The notes under the pieces are model-generated. The model was not told the origin of the DNA. It did no database searches and saw only the letters and a program-made list of their open reading frames with translations. A program made the position numbers and the translations under genes. Source: Oscillospiraceae bacterium (GTDB lineage: Bacteria > Bacillota > Clostridia > Oscillospirales > Acutalibacteraceae). From it: a stretch of DNA of 11,973 nt. Positions 1 through 9,000 of the stretch are shown piece by piece; the stretch's first letter is position 1, and the number at the start of each line of letters is the position of its first letter. The stretch spans positions 1 through 11,973 of the forward strand of contig JAISII010000164.1 in NCBI GenBank assembly GCA_031262125.1, in the 5' to 3' direction.

Positions 1-888
1 ATTTATGACGAAAACAACAAACCCCACTACAGCCTTAAAGCCAATGCGTACCATAAATCAATGTTAGGCAAAGAGGGCGTGCCGATGATAGTTGCAAACC
101 AAAGCGAAGAAGCCTTGGAGGAAATAAGACGAGTGGCAACCGAAATTTTAGGCACACAAACAATCGAATACGGCAGAGAATGGAAACTTGCACAGGACAC
201 TAACCGAAATTTTGTTCTGATGTATTATGATGAAAAAATTATTATGCCGCTAAACAGTCGGCTAATCGGCGAGTTCCAGCCTGTTAACATTGCAACCGCA
301 CTTTCGTGCTTGCTAAAGCTGGAAGAAAACGGTATTATCAACCTGCAAACCGACCTTATTAAACAGGGCATAGAAAACTGCCAAGAAGTCGGACGCCCGC
401 AAAAAGTTTTAAACAGTTATTTAAACGAATATTTCGGCGACGACGTGGAAATTGTGGCAGGCGTAATAAAACTAAACACCGCCGGCATTAAGCCGTTTGA
501 GGATGTTTTAGCAGCATCGCCCGAATATACAAATTATTTTGCATATACGGCAGCCGGGCAAGTCAAACGCAAAGGCAGCTATGTTGTTCCGTTTTTTAAA
601 AAATATTTTAAGAACGGCAAACGTCTTGTAACCTATAAATTTGCAGAAATGTATGAAGCAGGGTTAGAAGCCGCACAGGAGCTTCTGCGTGCCCACAACC
701 TGAATTTTGAAGCAAAAGAAAATTTTGCAAGTGCAATGGAATATATTAAGGCACAGATAGAACAGCAGAGAGAAAAAGAGCCTGATGCTAAAATTCGGGT
801 TTTTGTAACCTGCGAATCTATGGTTAATTTTGATAAGCGAATTTATTACTTTACGCTACCGAGAGAGGGCGAAAACTATCAAGAATAA
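1..888 (+). CDS. FolC/Mur-ligase-like protein, 3' part (5' end outside window)
   Basis: This reading frame is open from the first base, so 295 C-terminal residues of a longer gene are visible; the ATG at 61 is internal. The segment HKSMLGKEGVPMIVANQSEE matches the FolC stretch around the lysine that is carbamylated in folylpolyglutamate/dihydrofolate synthases (usual form EKAGIIKPGVP), so the visible part starts near the end of the Mur-ligase middle domain and covers the whole C-terminal domain. RLIGEFQPVNIATAL fits the family's L-G-x-H/F-Q-x-x-N-A-A-T-A-L segment. FolC adds glutamate to folates in the cytoplasm. The usual DGAHN motif is not recognisable; in its place is VIKLNTAG, which keeps only the Asn. 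The protein aligns along its full visible length with the next gene, down to matching C-termini (CESMVNFDKRIYY and CESMINFDKNIYY). They are tandem paralogues, at very roughly half identity by eye. Membership of the superfamily is fairly sure; folate activity is not. Confidence 0.75.
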   Translation: MYDENNKPHYSLKANAYHKSMLGKEGVPMIVANQSEEALEEIRRVATEILGTQTIEYGREWKLAQDTNRNFVLMYYDEKIIMPLNSRLIGEFQPVNIATALSCLLKLEENGIINLQTDLIKQGIENCQEVGRPQKVLNSYLNEYFGDDVEIVAGVIKLNTAGIKPFEDVLAASPEYTNYFAYTAAGQVKRKGSYVVPFFKKYFKNGKRLVTYKFAEMYEAGLEAAQELLRAHNLNFEAKENFASAMEYIKAQIEQQREKEPDAKIRVFVTCESMVNFDKRIYYFTLPREGENYQE

Positions 889-2419
889 TTACGCACAAGC
901 TCACAGCCAAGAGTATATTATTTTTAAAAAAGAATATAGAAAATTCTACCGCAGCGTTATTTACTCCAAAAGGCAAGCACTGATTATATCGAAATATATC
1001 CTTAAAGAGCTTGGCAACCCGCAAGATAAAATGAAATCGGTTATTCATGTAACGGGTTCTAACGGCAAGGGTTCGGTATGCTCGTATTTGCAGGCAATAC
1101 TTGCCGCAAACGGCTACAGAGTAAATCGGTTCTCTACCCCATATCTTATTAATATTACAGAAACCATCGTTTTAAACAACAAACCAATTTCGGAAGATTT
1201 ATATATAAAATACGGTAACAAAATTATTAGCACTTACAAAAAAATAATTAACCGAAATCTGTTGCAAAAAGAGTTGGAAAACGCAAAAATAACCGATGCT
1301 TTAAAAGGTATTAATACTCAAACAAAAAAATTTAACAACAATTTGTTTTGGGCAACCTTTATTCCGCTTGTTTTTTTGGCAATGAGCGAATGCCCCGCCG
1401 ATTTTAATATAATTGAAGTTATATTGGGCGGAAAAGACGACTTTACAAATGTATTTGCACCCGAAAATACAGCAGCTACTGTAATAAACAACATCAAATA
1501 CGGCGATGGCAACCACAAATGGTTCCTTGCTTTATTCAACAACGGCAAGTGGGAAGATAACATCCTAACCGTTACGCAGCACAAGGCACTCCTCGGCAAA
1601 AAAAACGTGCCGATGATTGTTGCAAACCAAAGCGAAGAAGTTCTGAAAGAAATCCGCCATATTGCAAGCACTGTTATAGGCACAAAAACAATTGAATACG
1701 GCAGAGATTGGCAAATTGAAAATGCTACAGACAGCGGTTTTGATTTTGTTTATGGCGGCATAAGGACATCTGTGCCAAATAACAAAAAGCTTTTAGGGCG
1801 TTTTAAAACGCAAAATTTGGCAACAAGCTTAGCTTGCCTTGCTGTGCTTGAAAAAAATCAAAAACTAAAGTTAGATTTAGATTTGATAAAAACGGGCATA
1901 CAAAACTCTATTGAAATTGCACGACCGCAGCTTGTGTTTGACAGTTATTTTAACAATTATTTTGGCGGCAGCATTGAAATAGCAATTGGCGTTATTAAAA
2001 GAAATTCAGACGGCATAACCCCTTTTAAAGACTTATTGGCAGCAACCCCGCAATATATTAACTTCTTAATTTTTACAACAGCCGACAGAGGAAATAAAGA
2101 CAGCACTTTGTTCGTTGCATTCATTAGAAAATATTTTGCCAAAGGCAAAAGGCTGGTAACTTACAGAAGTTTGCCTGAGTCTTACAAAGGTCTGGAGTTG
2201 GTTCAAAAAGCAATGCGTGAAAATAATATTGATTTTGAAGAAAAAGGAACATTGCAACAAGCAATGGAATTTGTAAAGCTCAAAACAGAGGAAATTATAA
2301 AAAAAGAACCGCAGACAAAAATAAGAATTATTATCGCCTGCGAGAGTATGATTAATTTTGATAAAAATATTTATTATTTAGGTTTGCCAAAGGATGTTTT
2401 AGAAAATGAACGGTGGTGA
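830..2419 (+). CDS. Divergent FolC-like Mur-ligase family protein, full-length tandem paralogue
   Basis: A 529-residue protein; FolC enzymes are usually about 420-450. The ATP-binding P-loop is intact (HVTGSNGKGS, residues 73-82). STPYL (102-106) stands where the family has SPHL, IIEVILGGKDDFTNV (194-208) matches LEVGLGGRxDATNV, and HK at 251-252 fits the carbamylated lysine. GITPF (395-399) aligns after the DGAHN site, but that motif itself reads VIKRN, so the Asp and His are lost and the Asn kept. Extra length lies partly in a Lys/Asn-rich insert near residues 129-170. The start is uncertain. The TTG at 830 overlaps the previous gene by 59 bases and has no clear Shine-Dalgarno; no ATG, GTG or TTG follows in frame until the ATG at 1034, just ahead of the P-loop, which would remove the normal N-terminal helix (YSKRQALIISKYILKELGNP). 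Translational coupling to the upstream gene is likely. An ATP-dependent amide-bond ligase is the best guess; the substrate is unknown. Confidence 0.75.
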   Translation: MISEFITLRYRERAKTIKNNYAQAHSQEYIIFKKEYRKFYRSVIYSKRQALIISKYILKELGNPQDKMKSVIHVTGSNGKGSVCSYLQAILAANGYRVNRFSTPYLINITETIVLNNKPISEDLYIKYGNKIISTYKKIINRNLLQKELENAKITDALKGINTQTKKFNNNLFWATFIPLVFLAMSECPADFNIIEVILGGKDDFTNVFAPENTAATVINNIKYGDGNHKWFLALFNNGKWEDNILTVTQHKALLGKKNVPMIVANQSEEVLKEIRHIASTVIGTKTIEYGRDWQIENATDSGFDFVYGGIRTSVPNNKKLLGRFKTQNLATSLACLAVLEKNQKLKLDLDLIKTGIQNSIEIARPQLVFDSYFNNYFGGSIEIAIGVIKRNSDGITPFKDLLAATPQYINFLIFTTADRGNKDSTLFVAFIRKYFAKGKRLVTYRSLPESYKGLELVQKAMRENNIDFEEKGTLQQAMEFVKLKTEEIIKKEPQTKIRIIIACESMINFDKNIYYLGLPKDVLENERW

Positions 2420-2428
2420 ATATAAATA

Positions 2429-2719
2429 ATGCAAGCTGAAATAATCGTAGCAATAATAACTTCTACCGCAAGCTTTTTTGGTGTGATAATCACTGCATTT
2501 GTATCAGGCAGAAGGCAAAAATCTCAGCACGAAACACAAAGCAGCTGGCTTAAAACTAAGTTTGACTATATTGAAAAAGAAATTGCAAAGTTAGAAGACA
2601 AAGTAGGGCAGCATAATCATTTTAATGACAGATTGCACAAACTATCGGCACGGATTGACTTGCAGGAAAAGGATATTAAGAGTGCCGAACACAGAATAGA
2701 CGACCTTGAAGAAAATTGA
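2429..2719 (+). CDS. Small membrane-anchored coiled-coil protein, phage-lysis-cassette type
   Basis: A 96-residue protein that begins 9 bases after the FolC-like gene, with a weak GGTGG site (2412-2416) overlapping that gene's stop. Residues 3-25 form one hydrophobic helix (IIVAIITSTASFFGVIITAF), followed by a basic patch (GRRQK) that should stay in the cytoplasm. From about residue 40 to the end there is charged heptad-like sequence (EKEIAKLEDKVGQHNHFNDR, then IDLQEKDIKSAEHRIDDLE). This layout, with KVxxHNHFxxR followed by xxHRIDDLE, is one I associate with small proteins beside holins and amidases in Firmicutes prophages. That resemblance is from memory and could not be searched. No holin, endolysin or other phage gene is adjacent, so it may be a stray or domesticated gene, or a host protein with the same fold. 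A membrane-tethered oligomer is the safe description. Confidence 0.7.
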   Translation: MQAEIIVAIITSTASFFGVIITAFVSGRRQKSQHETQSSWLKTKFDYIEKEIAKLEDKVGQHNHFNDRLHKLSARIDLQEKDIKSAEHRIDDLEEN

Positions 2720-2951
2720 GAAAAAAGCGGGACTGATTTATTTATGCGAGGCTTAAAAGGGTTTGTACTTACATTTAACAATCAAATTATTTTCCTATAG
2801 GATAGAAACTTTTAATTTCTAATAATTATTGTCCATTAAGGAAATCATTCTACACAAAAATACTTAACTGTAAAAGTCTATTAAATTTAAATACCACCCA
2901 CATTTAACAACTTCAAAAGGTCGCAATGAAGAATGAACAAAACACCACACT
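2720..2951. other. AT-rich gap between convergent genes, no gene seen
   Basis: No coding sequence is supported here. The only small frame with an ATG (2744-2800, 18 codons) has no convincing ribosome binding site. A short, weak inverted repeat (AGAAA, then TTTCT, near 2805-2821) and a weak promoter-like pair on the - strand (TTTACA, 16-base spacer, TAGAAT, around 2850-2877) are visible, but neither is strong enough to call in such AT-rich DNA. The next feature to the right is the terminator-like hairpin. Confidence 0.5.
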
Positions 2952-2988
2952 AACAAACCGCCTAAACTTAAAGTTTAGGCGGTTTGTT
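2952..2988. terminator. Strong hairpin, probable terminator between convergent transcription units
   Basis: An 18-base perfect inverted repeat (left arm AACAAACCGCCTAAACTT) around a single central base; the real loop will be a few bases wider. The stem has a GC-rich core (CCGCC/GGCGG). On the + strand it ends in TTTGTTTAATAT, which resembles the U-rich tail of an intrinsic terminator. On the - strand the tail is less U-rich. It lies about 60 bases past the stop of the giant - strand gene and about 230 bases past the small + strand gene, so it may stop transcription from both sides. Confidence 0.8.
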
Positions 2989-3048
2989 TAATATAATGTT
3001 GCTGCTAATAAACTAATACGAGTAAAACTAATGCACTGTTTTCAATCT

Positions 3049-6000
3049 CTACACCAACAGCGTAATGCCGAATATATGGTTACGAATAGCCATAATGTCA
3101 AAAACATTTGTTTCGCCGTCTTCATTAACGTCGGCGGCGGTAAAAGCATCGCCTGTAAGGGTAGAATTGCCGAAAATGTAATCCCTAATTGCCATAATGT
3201 CGAATATGTTTATCTCGCCGTCGCCCGTTGGGTCGCCGAGCGTTATGGTGGGGTCTGTGTTTCCGTCATAGTCAACATAAGACCAAGTGCCTTTGTAGCC
3301 GGTTTGAATTGTTAGTGTGTTTTTGCCCATTTCGCCTGCAATATTGTCGGTCTGCATTGCTGCACTCCATTCAAGGTCGGAATCTACAAGCTTGAAGATG
3401 TCAACGCCGGGGGTAATAGCAGATGTATACGGTGAGAAGTCGAATGAATAAACACCGTTGCCCTCGTCTGTACATTCAAAGAACTGACCATTTAACCCTG
3501 TTGCACCCCAGCCGTAAATATAAACAGACTGCCAATCGTTTGGTTTTACAAAATACAGTTTTAACGGAAGTGAATCCACAGGAGCATTCGGGTCATAATT
3601 GGCAATCAGTTCGCCTGTGGAGTTGCCTGTAAGTGCATAAGCGTTGTTGCTGCCGATTGAGATATTTTCCCATTTGTTATAAACTATTGACGTTTCGTTC
3701 AGTGCATCTTCAACCTCTGCACCTGTTGCAGGACCACCTGCATAAGAACCCATAACATGGTATATTGAGATATTGCTTACAGTTTTATCTAAAATGAATT
3801 CTGCATAGCGTGCATCGTTAGTAGGCAGTTCTTTAAAGCCCATATACCATTCGCCGGAAACATTATCATGTATCCAAAGGTCTGCTGCATTATCTAAAGC
3901 CCATGCTACTTTGTCAACTACATAGAATGTTTTTGTTTCGGGTTCAGGCTCAGGCTCGGGGTCAAGAAGAACGTAGGGTATGTCATTGTTAATTGCATAT
4001 GTGTGGGCATATGAGTTTTCATAGCAGCTAATTGTTAAGTTATCGCAATATTGGAATGCATAATTGCCAATTGATATAACACTATCTGAGATTGTGATAC
4101 TCGTGAGTGCAGAACCCATAAATGCATAATCACCAATGGTTGCGACACTGTCCGGAATAGTGATACTTGTCAGTGAGTAGCAACCGCCAAATGCATAATT
4201 GCCAATTGCGGTTACACTGTCGGGTATTGTTATGTTTGTTAAGCTGTCGCAACTCATAAACATAAAATCTCTAATCGCTGTTATGCTATTCGGTATTGTT
4301 ATACTTGTCAGTGTTCTGCAATTTTCAAATGCACCAAAGCCAATTTCGGTTACTGAGTTGGGAATAGAAACGCTTTCCAGCGAAACACAACAATAGAAAG
4401 CATTATATCCAATCGAAGTTACTCCATCGGGTATTGTAATACTTTTTAACGACTTACAATTGTAAAATGTTTCATCATATAATTCTGTTATGCTGTCAGA
4501 AAGGGTAACACTTTCCAAAGCTGTGCATCCATAAAACACATATGCGTAAATATATCTTACACTATTTGGTATTGTAACACTTGTTAGGCTTGTGCAATTT
4601 TCAAACGCACCCGATAATATTTCGCAAACTCCGTTTGTAATGGTTACACTTGTTAAGCTTGTGCAATCTTCGAATGCCCAACCGCCAATTGTGGTAACCG
4701 GATACCCACCCAAAGTGCTTGGAACGGTAACATCGCCGCCCGCACCAATATAATCGGTAATGGTAGCAATGCCGTTTGTTACCACATATTCAAAATCGGT
4801 AATTTCCGGCTCCGGCTCGGGTTCCGCTATCAACTTGCCGTCGGCACCAAAAGTGTACTCGCCTGCCGGCAAATCACAATAGGTTGTGTCAACGTAATAA
4901 GTGCCGTTAGTTAAAATCACGCCGCCCCAAGCGGTAAAGTAGTAATCGTCACCGAATTTATATAAACCATTTTTAGTAGTGTCTCCGTTTATATAAAGGT
5001 AAAGTGTGCCGTCAACTTCTACAACGCCGTTAAGCATTTTGCCATCGGCACCAAATATATAGTTGCCAACCGGCAAATCGCAATAGGTTGTACCTACATA
5101 ATACCTGCCGTCGGTTTGAATTACGCCGCCCCAGTAAGAGAAGTAGTAATCGTCATCTATTTTAAACAAACCATAGGTTGCAGTAGTGCCGTTAATGTAA
5201 TAATACAAAGTGTCGTCGATTTCTACAATTCCGTTAAGAGGTTCGGTTGGAGGTGCAGTTGGTTCTTCTGTTGTGGGTTCGGTTGGAGGTTCGGTTGGTT
5301 CGGGGAGTGTGATGATAGTTTCGCAGTAGCTGTTTATAATTGAATCTAACATGTCCACATGGAAGATGATTTCTACAGTTGCACCGTCGGCTGTAATTTC
5401 TACTTCCACATCTCCGCCTTCGCCGTTAGAAGCACCGTATTGGTTCCATGCGTAGCCGGTCGGGTTTTCAATAGTCAGCCAAGCACCGTTTGTTACTTTG
5501 TAGTAGTATGTGCCTTTTGCCAAGTTTTCAATTATTAGGCTATATGTATAGTTGTCTATTCTGGTCATTTCCAGACCGGCAGGGTTCCAATCAAAGCCTG
5601 TAAGAGATGCGTCGCCTGCTACATAATATTTTGCTGCTATAACAGGTTCGGTTGGGGCTTCGGTTGGGTCTACTAATAGATCCGAAGGTTTCGGGTTGCC
5701 GGGATAGTAAACCATGTCTTTATAATCTTCGTTAAAGGCACAATCGGAGAAAATCTCATGTTTTATCGTGTTTCCATATACATTTTTAATGGTTTCACCG
5801 TCTTCATCAACTTCAACAGCGTGCATGTCTCTAATTACAAAATCCAAACCGGCATCGCCGTCTGCAATTGCTAACATTCTGATTTTAATAACTACTATCT
5901 CTTGCTGAAAAGGTTCTACAAATTCATAGTAGTTGCCCCACTCGTCGTAACCGTAATCTAAAACAGCATTTATGCCGTATGAGTTGAAGCTTGGATCATA

Positions 6001-9000
6001 CAGTTTTGAAGCATTCATATAAACTACGCCCGGTTCGTATTCCGGTGCAACCCAATAGATACTGGCGTTCGAATTGTTAGCTGTGGGGTAATTAGCATTG
6101 GTTATGCCAGACGCATTTGCGGGTTTTACAACAGCAGGGTCGTAAATAAAACGAGTGTCGAGATCTTCGATTGCAAAATTGTCGGGAACAATAATTTTGT
6201 ATTCATATTCAATTATATCGCCTGTTTTAACATCACTGTCGGAGTTTGGTGTTGTTGTAGGCTCTTCTGTCGGAGCTTCGGTTGGAGCTTCAGTTATTAC
6301 AGGTGCTGTTGTAGGCTCAGTTGCCGGCTCGGTTGGAGGTTCGGTAGGTTCGGGAATGGTAATAATAGTTTCGCAATAGCTGTCGGTGTACTTGTAGTAT
6401 GTGCTAAGATGGAAAATGATTTCTACCGTTGCACCACCGGCTGGAACTACAACTACTACGTTGCCGCCCTCTTCGTTTGACGAACCTTCTTCGTTCCACG
6501 AAAAGCCATACGAGCTATCAAGAGTCATGAATGCACCGTTTGTTACTTTGTAGTAGTATGTACCTTTAGGTACGTTAACAAACGTAGCTTTATATGTAGT
6601 GTTGTTGATTTTAGTCATTTCCAGACCGGCGGGGTCCCAATCATAGCCTGTAAGTTCTAAATTACCTGCTACAAAGTATTTTTCTAAAGGTGCGGATATT
6701 ATGCCGGTTTGTGGGTCGAACAATTTTTGTTGGTAAACGCCACTCTCTGTTATTACAACGCAGTTAGCTCCAACTTGCAATTTTATGTTATTCCAAACAT
6801 TGTAATAATCAGGTGTTTCTCCGGCTGCCGCAACATTAGTGCCACCGTCTTCTATGGCTATAAGTTCGGTTATTGAATAACGTGTACGATAAATTGCAAT
6901 ATTTTTCCAACTGCTCGGCAAGTTTTCTAAATAAGCATAGGTCGAGTTATGCCCGTCAGAACCTCTAAGGTTTGTTGTGAGGAGTAAGCTCTCGCCGGTG
7001 TCTTTATTATAAACCCAAAGCTTACAACCGTCATTAAACAACCATCTGCCGTCTGTAGTAGATGTGGAACCATATGTTTGGTCATACACGAAGAAAGAAT
7101 TTTCGCCAAATACCGGCTCTGGGTAGGTTTCGGGTACTGTAGTTGCATTAGGAGTTGTTGGGGCTTGCGTTGCAGGTACAGTTGGTTCTTCGGTTGCTAT
7201 TGTTGTTTCGGCTTCCGTTATCGGTTCGGTTGGTTCTTCTGTAGCCGGTTCGGTCGCTGGTTCGGTGGGTTCGGTAGGTTCGGGGAGTGTGATGATAGTT
7301 TCGCAGTAGCAGTAGCTGATGTTACTTGTGTAAACATGGAAAATAATTTCTACTGTTGCACCATCGGCGGTAACTTCTACCATTGCATTAGGCGTTAAGT
7401 CATTAGCCAAACCTTCGTCGTTCCAAGAGTTGCCGTTGGGGGTGTCGATTGACAGCCATGCACCGTTTGTTACTTTGTATTCATAAGTGTTTTTTGCTAC
7501 GTTGTTAAATATTACTTTGTATGTATTGTTGTTAATTTTGGTCATTTCCAGACCGGCGGGGTCCCAACCTTTTGCTCCTACAAGCCCAGTTGTGCCTGCA
7601 ATATAGTATTTCACCTCGGGGGCAGGGGCAGCTGTAGTTGAAGGTATCGATGCCGGCGGTGTGTATTTGTACGAATTAACAGACCTCGGAGATATTTCGC
7701 TATCAAGATAAAAACATACGCCATCATATAGGTCTGTCGGTGCGATTTCATCTGTGTGGTAATAGTCGCCCCAGTTTGTATCATAATTGTTGCGGAACAG
7801 AACAAAATCTATTTGGCTTAATATATCGCCGGGAATTGTAACTTTCCATACCCTGCCGTTTGCACCGACATCGGTTGTTTGTTCTGCTGTAATTGTTCCG
7901 CTTGTTCTGCCATAATAATTAAGAGCAACCGGTGCCCAATTGTATTTATTTTCAAAATACACTGTAATATCTTCCGCTGGGGTTACAGGTTCGGTTGGGG
8001 CTTGTGTTGTTATCGTGGCTGTTGTTGTAATCACAGGAGTAGTTGTTGTAACTACGGGAGTTGTGGTCGTCTCCTCTACCGTTGTCTCTACTATCGGTGC
8101 TCTGTATTCTCTCCAGTAACCATCGAGAGCGAGTTTATCCGGCCAGCTTTCTAAGCTGTGTATGCTGACGAACGAGAATGTGCTGAATTCGGGATCGGCA
8201 TAGATTGTTGTATCGATTGTTTCGTTGTATACTATTGTACCCCATGTTGCACTGCTGATTTCGCTGAAATCTTTTGTTGGGTCTATACGACCGAACAATG
8301 CATTTGCACCAATATATTCGGCAGGTACTTCATAGCTGAAGATTGGCGGATTGCTGCCGGCTACATATGTTGGGGCAATCCATGTGGCACTGCCGTATGT
8401 CCAAACATACAAGCCCGATTTTGTACCGTCCCTTGTCCATTCCGGCAAGTTATTTGTATCAAGATATATGGTTATATGTTCGGTTGGGGCTTGTGTTGTT
8501 ATCGTGGCTGTTGTTGCGGGTTCGGTTGGGGGTACGGTTGTTGTCTCGGTTGGGGCTTCTGTTGTTGTTACGGACGGTGCGGGGGTCGGGTATTCAACTG
8601 CAGGCAAAGAGCTTAACAGCGTTACAATATTTTGCGAAGCCGTATACCCTTTTTTAACATCGCCGTACAGCTTGCCGTCTTTAATGCCTATGCCGAATAT
8701 TTGGTTGCTTTCGGTAGTGGTATATGCAGTAGTTGTTTCACCCGTGCTTGTGTTATAAGCATACACATTTGTGTTGTCGTTAAAATAAATGGTGTTACCG
8801 TTCCAAGCGGTCCGCATAAAACCGTCGGCTAAAGAGTACCCGGTTCTGTCTGCATAATAATTCCAATTTGTGTTAGATTTGTAAACCGAGGTTCTCTGCT
8901 CACCGGAAACTTTACTTTTAAAAAGTTCATATCCATCCGAGTAATACCAATAGCCGTCAACAGGGATAATTTGGCTCTTTACATCGTTCCAAAACGCATT

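Noticed and set aside
2744..2800. Short + strand frame of 18 codons after the coiled-coil gene
   Set aside because: It is very short and lacks a convincing ribosome binding site or recognisable sequence.
3031..3315. + strand frame of 94 codons over the end of the giant gene
   Set aside because: It is antisense to the dockerin, whose calcium-loop pattern is unmistakable on the other strand.
3960..4700. Regular repeats of about 69 bases as a possible tandem DNA element
   Set aside because: The period equals one 23-residue leucine-rich repeat in the giant gene; the pattern is explained by protein structure.
5225..8610. Recurring GGTTCGGTTGG-type short repeats, which at first sight resemble a CRISPR or satellite array
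   Set aside because: Spacing is irregular, there are no unique spacers of constant length, and every repeat translates in frame to Thr-Glu-Pro linkers of the giant protein.
7078..8758. Several + strand open frames rich in Gly, Cys, Arg or Val (for example 7078-7398, 7879-8154, 8158-8616, 8351-8758)
   Set aside because: They lie antisense to the Thr/Pro/Glu linkers and beta modules of the giant gene, and their low-complexity composition is what the complement of such codons gives. No ribosome binding sites or recognisable domains support them.
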